A stretch of DNA of 64,000 bases from Dipteris shenzhenensis. Taxonomy: Eukaryota; Polypodiophyta; Polypodiopsida; Gleicheniales. The translations under genes were made by a program, and so were the position numbers. Under the pieces are notes generated by a model, which ran no database searches, was not told where the DNA came from, and was given only the letters and a program-made list of their open reading frames with translations. Numbering within the stretch: position 1 is the first letter of the stretch; each line of letters opens with the position of its first letter. This document shows, piece after piece, positions 55,150 to 64,000 of the stretch. The stretch lies in the NCBI GenBank assembly GCA_047967505.1, contig CM106540.1, one strand, 5' to 3'.

Positions 55150-55495
55150 AACCAAGTACCCAAGGATAGTGAGGAGACCTAGGGAATTCTAGCTAATAGA
55201 AGGCCTACGACACCCAAGGGACATAGGGGATACCCCAATACCTTCCCTATACCATCATGGATAAACAATGCCTTGCTAAGACACAACAATTGGTATGCGA
55301 ATGTCAAGAAAAATTTCAACCAAGTACCCAAGGAGAGTGAGGAGACCTAGGGACTTTGGACTGATAGAAGGCCTACGACACCCAAGGGGCATAGGGGATA
55401 CCCCAATACCTTCCCTATACCATCATGGTGGTGGATAAACAATGCCTTGCTAAGACACAAAAATTGGTATGCAAATGCCAATAGAAATTTTATCA
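55150..55495 (+). repeat. 168-bp tandem duplication
   Basis: Copies begin at 55150 and 55318 (AACCAAGTACCCAAGGA) and match at most positions. The second has a 6-base GTGGTG insertion. The unit contains the end of the gag region (compare 45900-45970). Confidence 0.9.
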
Positions 55496-55683
55496 ATGCC
55501 TCCGAATAATAGAGGAGTGGATACCATCCATCCTAACTATCAAGCATCCACTAGTCCTCTAAAATCTTTAATGCTAAGTTGCATTAATTTGCGTGTTTTT
55601 TTTAATTCAAAAAAATGCTCAAATATGCCTTTTTTACAATTTAAAACATTTCAAACGCTTTTTTCCATTTTATTTGTGCGAAT

Positions 55684-55705
55684 AAGTTATTCGTACGAAT
55701 AACTT
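55684..55705. repeat. 22-bp palindrome centred on TTCGTACGAA
   Basis: A perfect 22-bp palindrome. A second one (16 bp, 55777-55792) has the same TTCGTACGAA core, and variant words ATTCGTTTGAATAA and ATTCATACAAAT lie between them. Confidence 0.9.
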
Positions 55706-55880
55706 TATTCGTTTGAATAACACAATTTATTCATACAAATAAAACTAGTAGAAAAATACAGCCACTGCCATTTTTGGTATTCGTACGAATACAACCACCT
55801 GTCTTCCTTGCCACCTCAGCCACTTACGGTACCTACTAGCTCACCCACCTTTCATAGGTACCTTCTTCACCCTTGTTTGC

Positions 55881-56680
55881 AAGGCTGACACTCATCTCTC
55901 TTGCGAGAGATGTGTGTTGCAGTCTTTCGTTGTTAATTAATGTTTATTTTGTTTTGTTTTGTTTTAGACAGGCACTCGTCTCTCTTAGGAGAGTTGTGTG
56001 CTGCAGTCTTTTTAAATTATTTAATGTTTGTTTTATATTGTATTTTAGTGTGTAGACAGACTGGCACTCATCTCTCTTGCAAGATTTGTGTGTGATAGTC
56101 TATTTTTTTAATTAATGTTTTTTTTTGTAATGTAGTCTTTTTAATGTTTGTTTTCATTTATGTTTGAGACTGGCACTCATCTCTCCTATGAGAGTTGTGT
56201 GATGTAGTTTCAATTTTAATATAAATAATTGTTTTTTACTTGAGGATGGCACTCATCTCTTTTAAGAGAGGTTTGTGTTGCGATATCAGTTTGTATAGAC
56301 ATATTTGTTAGTAGGAACTCTTGGGCTGGCACTCATCTCTCTTAAGAGAGTTGTGTGTTGCAGTCCAAGCTTAGTGATGTTTTCATAGATGCTTATTCTG
56401 GCACTCATCTTTCCTTTGAGAGTTGTGTGTTGCAGTCTAAGTTTAGTCTAGATGTGTTCAAGCACACTTAGTCTGGCACTCAACTATCCCTGATAGTTGT
56501 GTGTTGCAGTCTAAGTCAAATATCATCTCAATATCATGTGATGTGCTCTTAGAAACTTAGTCTGGCACTCAACTGTCCCTTGGTAGTTGTGTGTTGTAGT
56601 CTAAGTTAGATATCATGTGATGTGCTCTTAGACACTTAGTCTGGCACTCAACTGTCACTTGATAGTTGTGTGTTGTAGTT
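55881..56680 (+). ncRNA. array of ten related three-helix hairpins (unknown structured element)
   Basis: Hairpins lie at about 55881-55926, 55966-56009, 56058-56101, 56164-56213, 56238-56290, 56320-56369, 56392-56441, 56467-56515, 56556-56605 and 56635-56679. Each has an outer helix of variable sequence, a CTG/CAG clamp, a GCAC/GTGT helix, a U-U mismatch, and an 8-bp inner helix with a 3-4-nt loop. Inner helices vary but pair (CATCTCTC with GAGAGATG; CAACTATC with GATAGTTG). Outer helices do the same (AAG/CTT, AGAC/GTCT, TTGAGACT/AGTTTCAA, CTTGG/CCAAG, CTTAG/CTAAG). No frame runs through it. The type is tentative: transcription is not shown, and it could act as DNA. Confidence 0.65.
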
Positions 56681-56989
56681 GGAGCCTAGTGCTAGATGGT
56701 GAAGTCCACAGTTAGGGTTATACCTAGGTCATTTTTGTGCAGGTTACATGCTTATTTTTTGTGTTTTGTAGTCTATTACGAGATGTGAGCTTGAGATGAG
56801 AGGTTATCTTTAGGTCAGTTTTGAGACTACTTGGCACATTGTTAATTCTTATGGCTTAATTAGCTTCTTATTGCACCTTGCACTGAATTTTTTTTGAATT
56901 CTGTGTTGCATCTTAATGCATATTAGGTGGCTCACGCAGGTGACAAGAGGAGTTTCAGCAACCTAATCTCAGTAAGACTCAGAGGAAGG

Positions 56990-58240
56990 TGATGAAAACT
57001 AAGAATGTATGCTTCTTAATGAATGTCAATCAGGACATCATTAAGACAGCTTTCAACAATGTTGAAAGTGGTGTACAGAATCTGATTGGGACAATGGTAG
57101 AGTGTGGAGGGAGGATCTTGCGTGACTAATATCCAATCATGCACCACTTCACGTTGAAGAGTCAATGATGCCTCAATCAAATAGATCGAGACATCACCTC
57201 CTGTGATACAAAGTGGGAGTTACCTCATCCTCCCTTCCATCAATGCACCCACATCCCCAAGCACAACCGTAGCCACAAGCATCAATGCACCCACACGCCC
57301 AGTCACAAACTGCATTGCATTCATTGTAGCCACAAGCACCACTATAGCCATGCCACACATATGCACCAATGCATCCACCACAGCCTGTCTTCCCCCTTAT
57401 CCCTTTTTCCCAAGTTCTTCCATACCCGGTCCACGTCTCCCATCACATGCACACCCATGTTTTGCAACTTCTTTTGCTTCTCTGTTTATGCCTCTTGCCA
57501 CACACGCAGACCAATTTCCATCTCCTTCATACTCGCCTACACCAAGAATGCACAATCTATCTGCACAAGAAGATAGAATTCCATCTCCTTCATTCTCGCC
57601 TGCACAAGCACCACCCGCATCACATGGCTTGCATGAACATGCACCAATGGAAAGATCCATGTGGCTCATACTACTTTAGTGATGAGACGTTCGATTCACA
57701 CCTAGTGCAGTTGTGGGCACATGCACACATGGAACAGTTAGCATGTGCAATCTTCTTGTCGCTCCATTTGATCTGCACATAATTTATGCATGTAAGGTGC
57801 TGAAGCTTTCTGTGCCCACCAATGCATTGAAGGACAGAGCCTTGGAAGAAGCCACGTGCTTGGGTGATGTCATATATCTAGGCATCATCCAAGCTATAGG
57901 TCTAGTCCATTATGATAATCCAATGATAATATTTCCATTCTGGAATGGAAAGCATTTGGAAAGATGGCTAACCTACCTCGGACATGATGGAAAGAGTGAC
58001 CATCATCGGTATTTCATAGAGATGATGCGGAAATGCCTACTAGAGCTCCATGGGTCCATCCACATGTATTTGATATTTTAAGTACACTTGTTCGCACTAT
58101 TCATTACATGCGCTAACACAATGTCCTGCATAATGATTTGTATGTGCAAAACATTATGCTACACTTCTTCAAGTTATATGAGGAAGTGTATCTGGGCATT
58201 TGTGATTGGGGAATGATGACTCTGACAAGCACTAGCAAGC
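56990..58240 (+). pseudogene. kinase-like protein pseudogene
   Basis: In shifting frames it reads KVMKTKNVCFLMNVNQDII and TMVECGGRILRD (56990-57125), a His/Pro/Ser/Thr-rich middle with repeated HQCTH-type words, then ETFDSHLVQLWAHAHMEQLA, ALEEATCLGDVIYLGIIQAI and FPFWNGKHLERWLTYLGHDG (57690-57990). At 58115-58220 comes LHNDLYVQNIMLHFF, then VYLGICDWGMM. H-N-D-L-x4-N and D-W-G are the catalytic-loop and metal-loop patterns of protein-kinase-like folds. The ATP-binding lobe is not recognisable and frameshifts are frequent. It could be an old host gene or a transposon-borne kinase-like gene. Confidence 0.55.
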
Positions 58241-58430
58241 ACTATCCAGCATTACCCAGTGAGAGCCGCAACACTGTGCGGAGTTCCATTGCAAAATTTT
58301 GCCATGTTGCTTGAGTGTCTGTGCACCAATCCCCCACATTTCGAAGTTGCACAAGATGTGTACACTATGTCTCATCACATCTTGAAGATCATAGACATTT
58401 GTGTACCATCGACCAGTACTGGACCCATAG

Positions 58431-58560
58431 AAGCTCTAATTGGGCATCTACGATGATTTTTGGTTCAAGGAAAGGCACATCGACTAGTATTGGACCCTCA
58501 TTGGACCCGTAGAAGATCTAATTGGGCATCTATGATGATTTGCAGTTCAAAGAAAGTCAG
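58431..58560 (+). repeat. 72-bp direct repeat
   Basis: GGACCC(A/G)TAGAAG(C/A)TCTAATTGGG starts at 58431 and again at 58503; the copies diverge slightly after about 55 bases. Confidence 0.8.
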
Positions 58561-59509
58561 CACAACCGAACAGACATCCAAGAATTACTGATTTTTGTGG
58601 GGTTTTTGATATTGCTCCTAGATGTGGCATACAACTTAAGGATGTTTAAATATTGTTTGTATAAGTGAATGATATGATAATAAATAATGGTATAATTTCT
58701 TGATATGATAAATGATGCGATAATAAATGTTTAAATATTTTTTGTATAAGTGAATGATGCAATAAGTATCCATGTTGAATATAATTGTTTAATATTGTTT
58801 AGGGTTATAAAATAATTCTATCTTGTTGTCATTTTTTAGGTTAAGTATGAGCATGGAGTGAAAGAACATAGAGAATGTTCTCCCATAGGATCCTCCCAAA
58901 CCAGAGGAACCTACACTTCACAAGGGTCTAGAAGCTAGTTTTGTGCCTCAAGAGACTCATTTAGCAAACCAGCTAAATCACGCCAAGGCTCTCAAGCTAT
59001 CTTGCAGGAGCAAAGAGAGATGTTGGGAAGGGAGGGGCTAGGTATTTTTGCCACTGGTCTAATGGATGATGACACCATGCAAGGCGACCCGCTCTCTCTT
59101 TGGCAAGTACAAAGGCTTTGTCCATCAGAGTTCGTAAGAAACACCTTCTTTCTTCGTTCCAGAAAGCTAGAAACAAATATGCACAGCCCAAGTTGTCAGA
59201 CTTGTGACACAAAACCCTTGCCCACATCCTTCTCCGGTGATTCATAGAGGTGGAAGGGAGAATCCCCAACAACCAACAGATACCCATGTTCTTCATTCAG
59301 CATGTGTATGTCCATGACGTCTGCATCGGCGTGTGGATTGGAACGACAAGCATCACTTGTTAGGAACAGGAAAGGGAGGTCTTGCAGAGCACAAGGGAGC
59401 AAGAATAGAGAACAGAGAGCCCATGTCTCTGAGGCCTCACGTGCTAACTCCCTAGGCACATAGTGATCTTGTTGACTTGGCAACATCTGCCATACCTCTC
59501 TGTCAATAG

Positions 59510-59746
59510 GGTGTTATTGCTGAGGAGTTACAAGCTCGTCTTGCAACTCAAGCCAAAGAGATCGAGGACTTGCAAGCACGTGTACACATGTTGGAGGCTG
59601 AGATTACATGCTACATACATTCTTTTGGAGACTTGGATGCCACTGCGGATATTGACACATTTGGTTTTGAGGACCTTACCAATATAGATTTGCGGCCTGC
59701 AGGACCAAGCACTCAGGGAATGGCAGATGTGGGACCTAGTGCATAA
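59510..59746 (+). CDS. possible last exon encoding a coiled coil
   Basis: After a splice-acceptor-like CTCTGTCAATAG, an open frame of 78 codons reads GVIAEELQARLATQAKEIED, then LQARVHMLEAEI (heptad-like Leu spacing), an acidic stretch, and ends GMADVGPSA with TAA at 59744-59746. No family recognised. It may be the end of the broken gene upstream. Confidence 0.35.
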   Translation, partial: GVIAEELQARLATQAKEIEDLQARVHMLEAEITCYIHSFGDLDATADIDTFGFEDLTNIDLRPAGPSTQGMADVGPSA

Positions 59747-59804
59747 TTATGTAAACTTCATACATAACTTTGTAATATTCTTCTTTTAATATAATGATAT
59801 GGAT

Positions 59805-60195
59805 TAAGTGCATAATGTGGATTGATGAGGATTAAGTGGTTGGAATTGATTAAGTGGTTTAAGTGGGTTAAGTGATTTAATGTGAATTAAATGGACTAAG
59901 TGGAGCTAATGTAATGTTAAGTGAGTTAATGTGAATTAAGTGGAGCTAATAAAGTGTAATGTGGATTAAGTGCATATTGTGGATTAGTGTAGTTTAACTG
60001 GTTAGAATTGATTAAGTGATTTGATGTGAATTAAGTGGTTTAAGTGATATAAGTAAATGAAGTGGTTTAAGTGGTATAAGTGGGTTAAGTGGACAGGGTG
60101 GTTTAAGTGAGCTACATGGTTTAAGTGGTTCAAGTGGTCTACATGGTTTAAGTGGACTAAGTGGTATAAGCGATTTAAGTGGATTAGGTGGACTT
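59805..60195 (+). repeat. degenerate TTAAGTGG minisatellite
   Basis: About 30 copies of (T)TTAAGTGG(T) and close variants occupy roughly 390 bases with an approximate 9-10-base period. The opposite-strand Leu/His-rich frame is an artefact of this repeat. Confidence 0.85.
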
Positions 60196-60242
60196 GTAAA
60201 GTTAATGCAGAAATGTTGAAATATATCAACGTGAATTAGTGC

Positions 60243-60376
60243 ACATGATAGCTAGATCAACCCTTGCGACTTGAAAATATAAACTTTGATTTTGCATATT
60301 TGATTGTTCTTCCCTTTTTCTTGATGTTGCCTTGAAAGTATTTCCAAGTCACAAGGTTGGCTCTAGCTATTATGTA
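60243..60376. repeat. 134-bp foldback (miniature element or hairpin precursor)
   Basis: Arms at 60243-60278 and 60341-60376 are about 80% complementary (ACATGATAGCTAGA with its partner TCTAGCTATTATGT at the base). They enclose a loop of about 62 bases. Confidence 0.75.
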
Positions 60377-60448
60377 TACCAAATCATCCACAATCTGAAT
60401 AATTACAACACAACAACATTACTTGTAGTGCATCAGGTTCTAGCTTTA

Positions 60449-60670
60449 AGTACAAAATGAGACAAGATGGATACGAGCATATGTGCTCTTCCATCGCTTG
60501 ACATATTCTCCCATCCATCCCCTCATGTACAACATACCATCCTACATATTTAGAGCTTCATCCACTGCTTCCAAGTACAAAATGAGATGAGATGGATATG
60601 GGCACATGACTCTTCCATCACCTATCATATTCTCCTATCCATCCCCTCATGTGTAACATACAACACTCTA
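60449..60670 (+). repeat. 125-bp tandem repeat, two copies
   Basis: AGTACAAAATGAGA begins at 60449 and 60574; most of the unit, including CCATCCCCTCATGT, is shared. Confidence 0.85.
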
Positions 60671-60707
60671 TATTGCATTTAACATAGGTACAATATTGTC
60701 TATCTAT

Positions 60708-61970
60708 TCGACTTCACTGTTGTCATTGTGTAGCTCAAGCTCATCTTCTTCTTCACTAAATGCACCCTCAGCAACTAATTCTATAGCCAATCATTGTCCA
60801 ACAATTCTCATTATAGTGGCTTTGCTTGCTGCCCTAGCCGTAACATTAAACCCTTTCAACAATCATAGATCCCCAAAGCAAAATACTAAATCTGCAGCTC
60901 TTGATGGCTTTAAACGATTGCATCTCTTAGAATGAATAAAATCGTATGCACTTCAATTTTGCTCACATGCACCCAATGATGTAGCAACAGAGAGCACACG
61001 ATTTGCAACATGTTGCAACTCCAATGACTCTCCACCATATTCCTTCTGCCAAATTCCTTCTGCCAAGTAGGTGCAATCGTCGTCTTAATAGCATAAAGAT
61101 TCTAGGGATCTCCAAAAGAGCCTTCACGATTCGTATGCCTCACTCGTTGTTGGTAGGTCAATTTGCCTTTATCTCTCAAAAGCAAGTTCTTACAAACCTC
61201 TTGAAAGTTACTTATGACTTTTGGATTCTGTGATTGAGCATGCAGTTGATATTGTGGATGTATTGCAAATGCAGCTCCATGCAAAGGAGTGTGCATTTGC
61301 TTCCATCTCTTATCGGCCAAATATATCACTTGTTGCTTTTTCCTTCGACTTCATTGTTGTCATTGAGTAGCTCAAGCTTGTCTTCTTCTTCACTAAATGC
61401 ACCCTCAGCAACTAATTCTGTAGTCAATCATTGTCCAGCAATTCTCATTACAGCGGCTGTGCTTGCTGCCCTAGTCATAAGGACAAACCCTTTCAACAAT
61501 CATAGATCCCCAAAGCAAAATACTAAATCTGCAGCTCTTGATGGCTTTAAATGATTGGGTCTCTTAGAATGATTAAAATCATATGCACTCCAATTTTGCT
61601 CACATGCACCTAATGATGTGGCAATAGAGAGCACATGAGTTGCAACATGTTGCAACTCCAATGTCTCTCCACCATATTCCTTCCACCAAGTAGGTGCGAT
61701 CATCATCTTAATAGCATCAAGATTCTAGGGATCTCCAAAAGAGCCTTCATGGTTCGTATGCCTCACTCGTTGTTGGTAGGCCAATTTACCTTGATCTCCT
61801 GGAAGCAAGTTCTTACAAACCTCTCAAAAGTTAGTTATGACTTCTAGATTCTATGATTGAGCATGCATTTGATATTGTGGATCTATTACAAATGCAGCTC
61901 CATGCAAAGGAGTGTGCATTTGCTTCCATCTCTTATCGACCAAATATATCACTTGTTGCTTTTTCCTAGG
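60708..61970 (-). repeat. 637-bp tandem duplication of the hAT C-terminal region
   Basis: 60708-61344 and about 61345-61970 match throughout (the words CATTTGCTTCCATCTCTTAT and CAACTAATTCTGTAGCCAAT-like are shared), with about 5% differences and small indels. Both copies contain the transposase dimerisation domain on the minus strand. Confidence 0.92.
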
Positions 61971-63430
61971 TGCAAAGCGCACAAATTCTTTAACCTGTCG
62001 TATTGCTTCGGACATCTTCTAATACAGTTTACCCATAACAAAGGCATCAGTGTTGACCATCCTCAACATTGTCACAAATGGCTCCACACCTTCTTTTATT
62101 CTTTCTACATTTTTCCAGAACAATGATGATTGTATAAGATGTACACATTTACTGCCTGGTATTGCATATTGCATCTTTTTCTTGAGCCTATTTGCCCATC
62201 GCCTATTAGCAACTTTCTCGACTAAAGCTTGATGCACTTCCAACAATGTAGCAAGAACTAGAAAAGAAGTGGCAAATCTAGTTTGACAAAATTGCCTTAG
62301 TTGCTTTATAGAGTGCTCTCTGAATACTGCATGCAAATATTGATGGCACTTTATAAAACTCACTATAATGTTAGCATCTTGTAGCACTAGTTGCACAAAT
62401 GGTGATTGTCCAATATCATCCAACAACAATAAGTTGAGAGTATGAGCACCACATGGCACCCATGTTAGAGTGGGATACTTTGCCATGATCATCTCACCCA
62501 TGGTCTTGTAATTTGATGCATTATCTATTACTAATGCAATAACATTTTCATTGCCACCAACTTTACAAATTGATCTTTCATATATTTTTACAATATATGC
62601 TGAAGTTTTTTCTTTTAGAGATGTATCAAAATACTCTCCAAAAACATTGTTCCCTTGGGAGTAATGCACATTACATTTATCAAGGGTCTGGCCTACTTGC
62701 TCATCCATCCGTCAAAAGCAAGAGTGCACCCATATGTAGGAATAAACTCCAATATATATTTTTTCAAGCAGTCCACCACCACAGTTTGTTTAACTCTATC
62801 AAGATGATCTGTACGCATTTTATTATAATCCGGCAAAACAAATCCTGGTCTAGCACATGACTTCAAGGCATTATGAAACATCTCATCTCTCATGACATTG
62901 AATGGTATAACATCTTAAGTGCTCTTCATGCACTTGTTGTCGAAGAAATCCATCCTCCATAGATGATTATTCTCCCTTTTTCTCTTCTTTACCTGACATA
63001 CATTAGTCACATCAAAACTCACCTACGACCTGCTTGCTAGCAAATCTACATTACCTTCATGTATTGATACACCCCTCACATGTATTGGTGCTTCTCCTTC
63101 AACCGTCTCATCAACCTCAATGCTCACATTAGGACTTGGACGATTCCTTATTAGGGTTGAATTAACCACTTTCTTCACTTTCTCTAAATACCAATTGCAT
63201 AACGGAAGAACATCAGACAAAGTGCATGAGCAAGCTTCAATATCATACCAATTTCGAGAAAATGTTGCATGATGCGAGTAGAACTGCCCATGAACTTGTG
63301 TCCACAATATTTACACTGCATGAAAGAGATGGAGGCATGCACTTTTTGTATCTCCATCATATATGATCAAATCTTGCCATGCACCATGCTTTTGTAGTTG
63401 AAAAAAAAACAAAATCCAAAAATATTAATT
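61345..63430 (-). pseudogene. hAT-family transposase
   Basis: Read on the minus strand: a BED-type finger near 63240-63330 (CKYCGHKFMGSSTRIMQHF); then, after a broken stretch, LDRVKQTVVVDCLKKYI and TYGCTLAFDGW (first catalytic Asp region, 62700-62890); then VIALVIDNASNYKTMGEMI (second Asp), TLTWVPCGAHTLNLLLLDDI and CQTRFATSFLVLATLLEVHQ (62019-62708); and finally WWKEYGGETLELQHVA, TSLGACEQNWSAYDF and RAADLVFCF (dimerisation domain). At least two frame breaks and stops separate these. Such enzymes cut and paste hAT elements. Terminal repeats were not found. Confidence 0.88.
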
Positions 63431-63573
63431 TACGTATGCAAGAAACATACTGCAATACACATTTATTAAGTATTCATTCAAAGAGAGTGTGAGAATGAGA
63501 CTCTAGGTGTTCTATTAAACTGAGACACAAAGAAACAAATTCACTTCAACATCATAGACAAACACAAACTAAA

Positions 63574-63880
63574 ATCATATTTCTCACAAAAGATCCAAGG
63601 AACTCAACAAGGAGATCTAGAACTCCCACAAAATAGACACAAAAACACCAAAGGCACATTTCTCACAAGAGATCTAAGAAACTCAATAAGGAGATCCTAG
63701 AACTCCCATAAACATATTTCATAGACACAAAAACACCAAAAGCACATTTCTCACAAGAGATCGAAGCCACTCAACAAAGAGAACGTAGAACTCCCACAAA
63801 CAAAGACACAAAGACCAAAACCACAAATCTCACAAGAGATCTTAGGAACTCAAATAGAGATCCTAAAGCTCCCACAAACA
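63574..63880. repeat. about 80-bp tandem repeat, four copies
   Basis: Units start near 63574, 63654, 63742 and 63821 with CA(C/T)A(T/A)(T/A)TCTCACA. They continue AGAGATC, AACTCAA, GGAGATC and GAACTCCCACAAA. Unit length is 79-88 bases. Confidence 0.88.
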
Positions 63881-64000
63881 AAATCCATCTTATTTCGAAC
63901 CTTCTAGATTGCTTTCGCAACCTTGAAGGACCTTTTTTCTTTCTTTTTCCTTGTTTGATCTCTTATGCTCGGCTAGGGAACCAAGCATGAGATGAGAGAA

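Noticed and set aside
55881-56690. CRISPR array
   Set aside because: The repeats are divergent, spacers vary from about 13 to over 60 bases and are themselves related, and the context is plant nuclear DNA.
57203-57679. 158-codon Pro/Thr/Ser-rich frame as an independent secreted protein
   Set aside because: It shares no signal peptide and is better explained as the low-complexity middle of the kinase-like pseudogene read out of frame.
60002-60229. Leu/His/Asn-rich minus-strand frame
   Set aside because: It is the translated TTAAGTGG minisatellite, not a protein gene.
1-64000. tRNA or rRNA genes
   Set aside because: No cloverleaf with A and B boxes or rRNA-like stretch was noticed; the TGGTATCAGAGC hits are retroelement primer sites.

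Overview
This window is nuclear DNA from a land plant with a large, transposon-rich genome. Evidence is the LTR elements primed by initiator tRNA-Met (TGGTATCAGAGC-type sites), plant-style Ty1/copia and chromodomain Ty3/gypsy elements, hAT transposases with plant dimerisation tails, (AG)n microsatellites, and one split host gene, the 3' half of a ZTP29-type ZIP zinc transporter, interrupted by an 8.4-kb intron full of transposons. The species cannot be fixed. A kinase-like pseudogene near 57-58 kb and the heavy decay would fit a fern, gymnosperm or big-genome angiosperm (inference only). Layout: 1-4155 is a minus-strand copia element A with two nearly identical LTRs, from which the integrase core and most of RNase H are deleted. 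4156-8104 holds decayed minus-strand coding-like sequence, an in-frame 33-residue repeat and a promoter-like block. 8110-13050 is a complete-looking but non-autonomous gypsy element B (LTRs, PBS, PPT, 5-bp target duplication). It lacks gag, protease and RT, part of its pol is inverted, and its LTRs carry a run of tetraloop-capped hairpins. 13056-16390 is mostly unrecognised. 16393-20143 is gypsy element C, without an integrase. 20150-22720 is a decayed LINE. 22720-28401 is chromovirus D, without a 5' LTR. 28610-38109 holds seven coding exons of the ZTP29 gene; its big intron contains a copia gag scrap, an hAT element with a LINE inserted in it, a second LINE piece, a polypurine block and a copia RNase H scrap. 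The second half of the window is intergenic. 38110-42580 has no recognised gene. 42583-50090 is a large decayed gypsy element E. 50300-55495 has a second, diverged copy of the same gag region plus local tandem duplications. 55881-56680 is an array of ten structured hairpins with compensatory base changes. 56950-59750 has pseudogene pieces that include a kinase-like catalytic loop. 59805-60670 holds simple and foldback repeats. 60708-63420 is a minus-strand hAT transposase with a 637-bp tandem duplication of its C-terminal region. 63574-63880 is a roughly 80-bp tandem repeat. The most unusual signals are structural rather than coding: two independent arrays of short stem-loops whose stems change in sequence but keep pairing. 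One (10 hairpins, many capped by UNCG-type loops) lies in the LTRs of element B. The other (10 hairpins, three-helix architecture) lies at 55.9-56.7 kb. The ZTP29 exons are the only clearly functional coding sequence; every transposon gene examined is broken.
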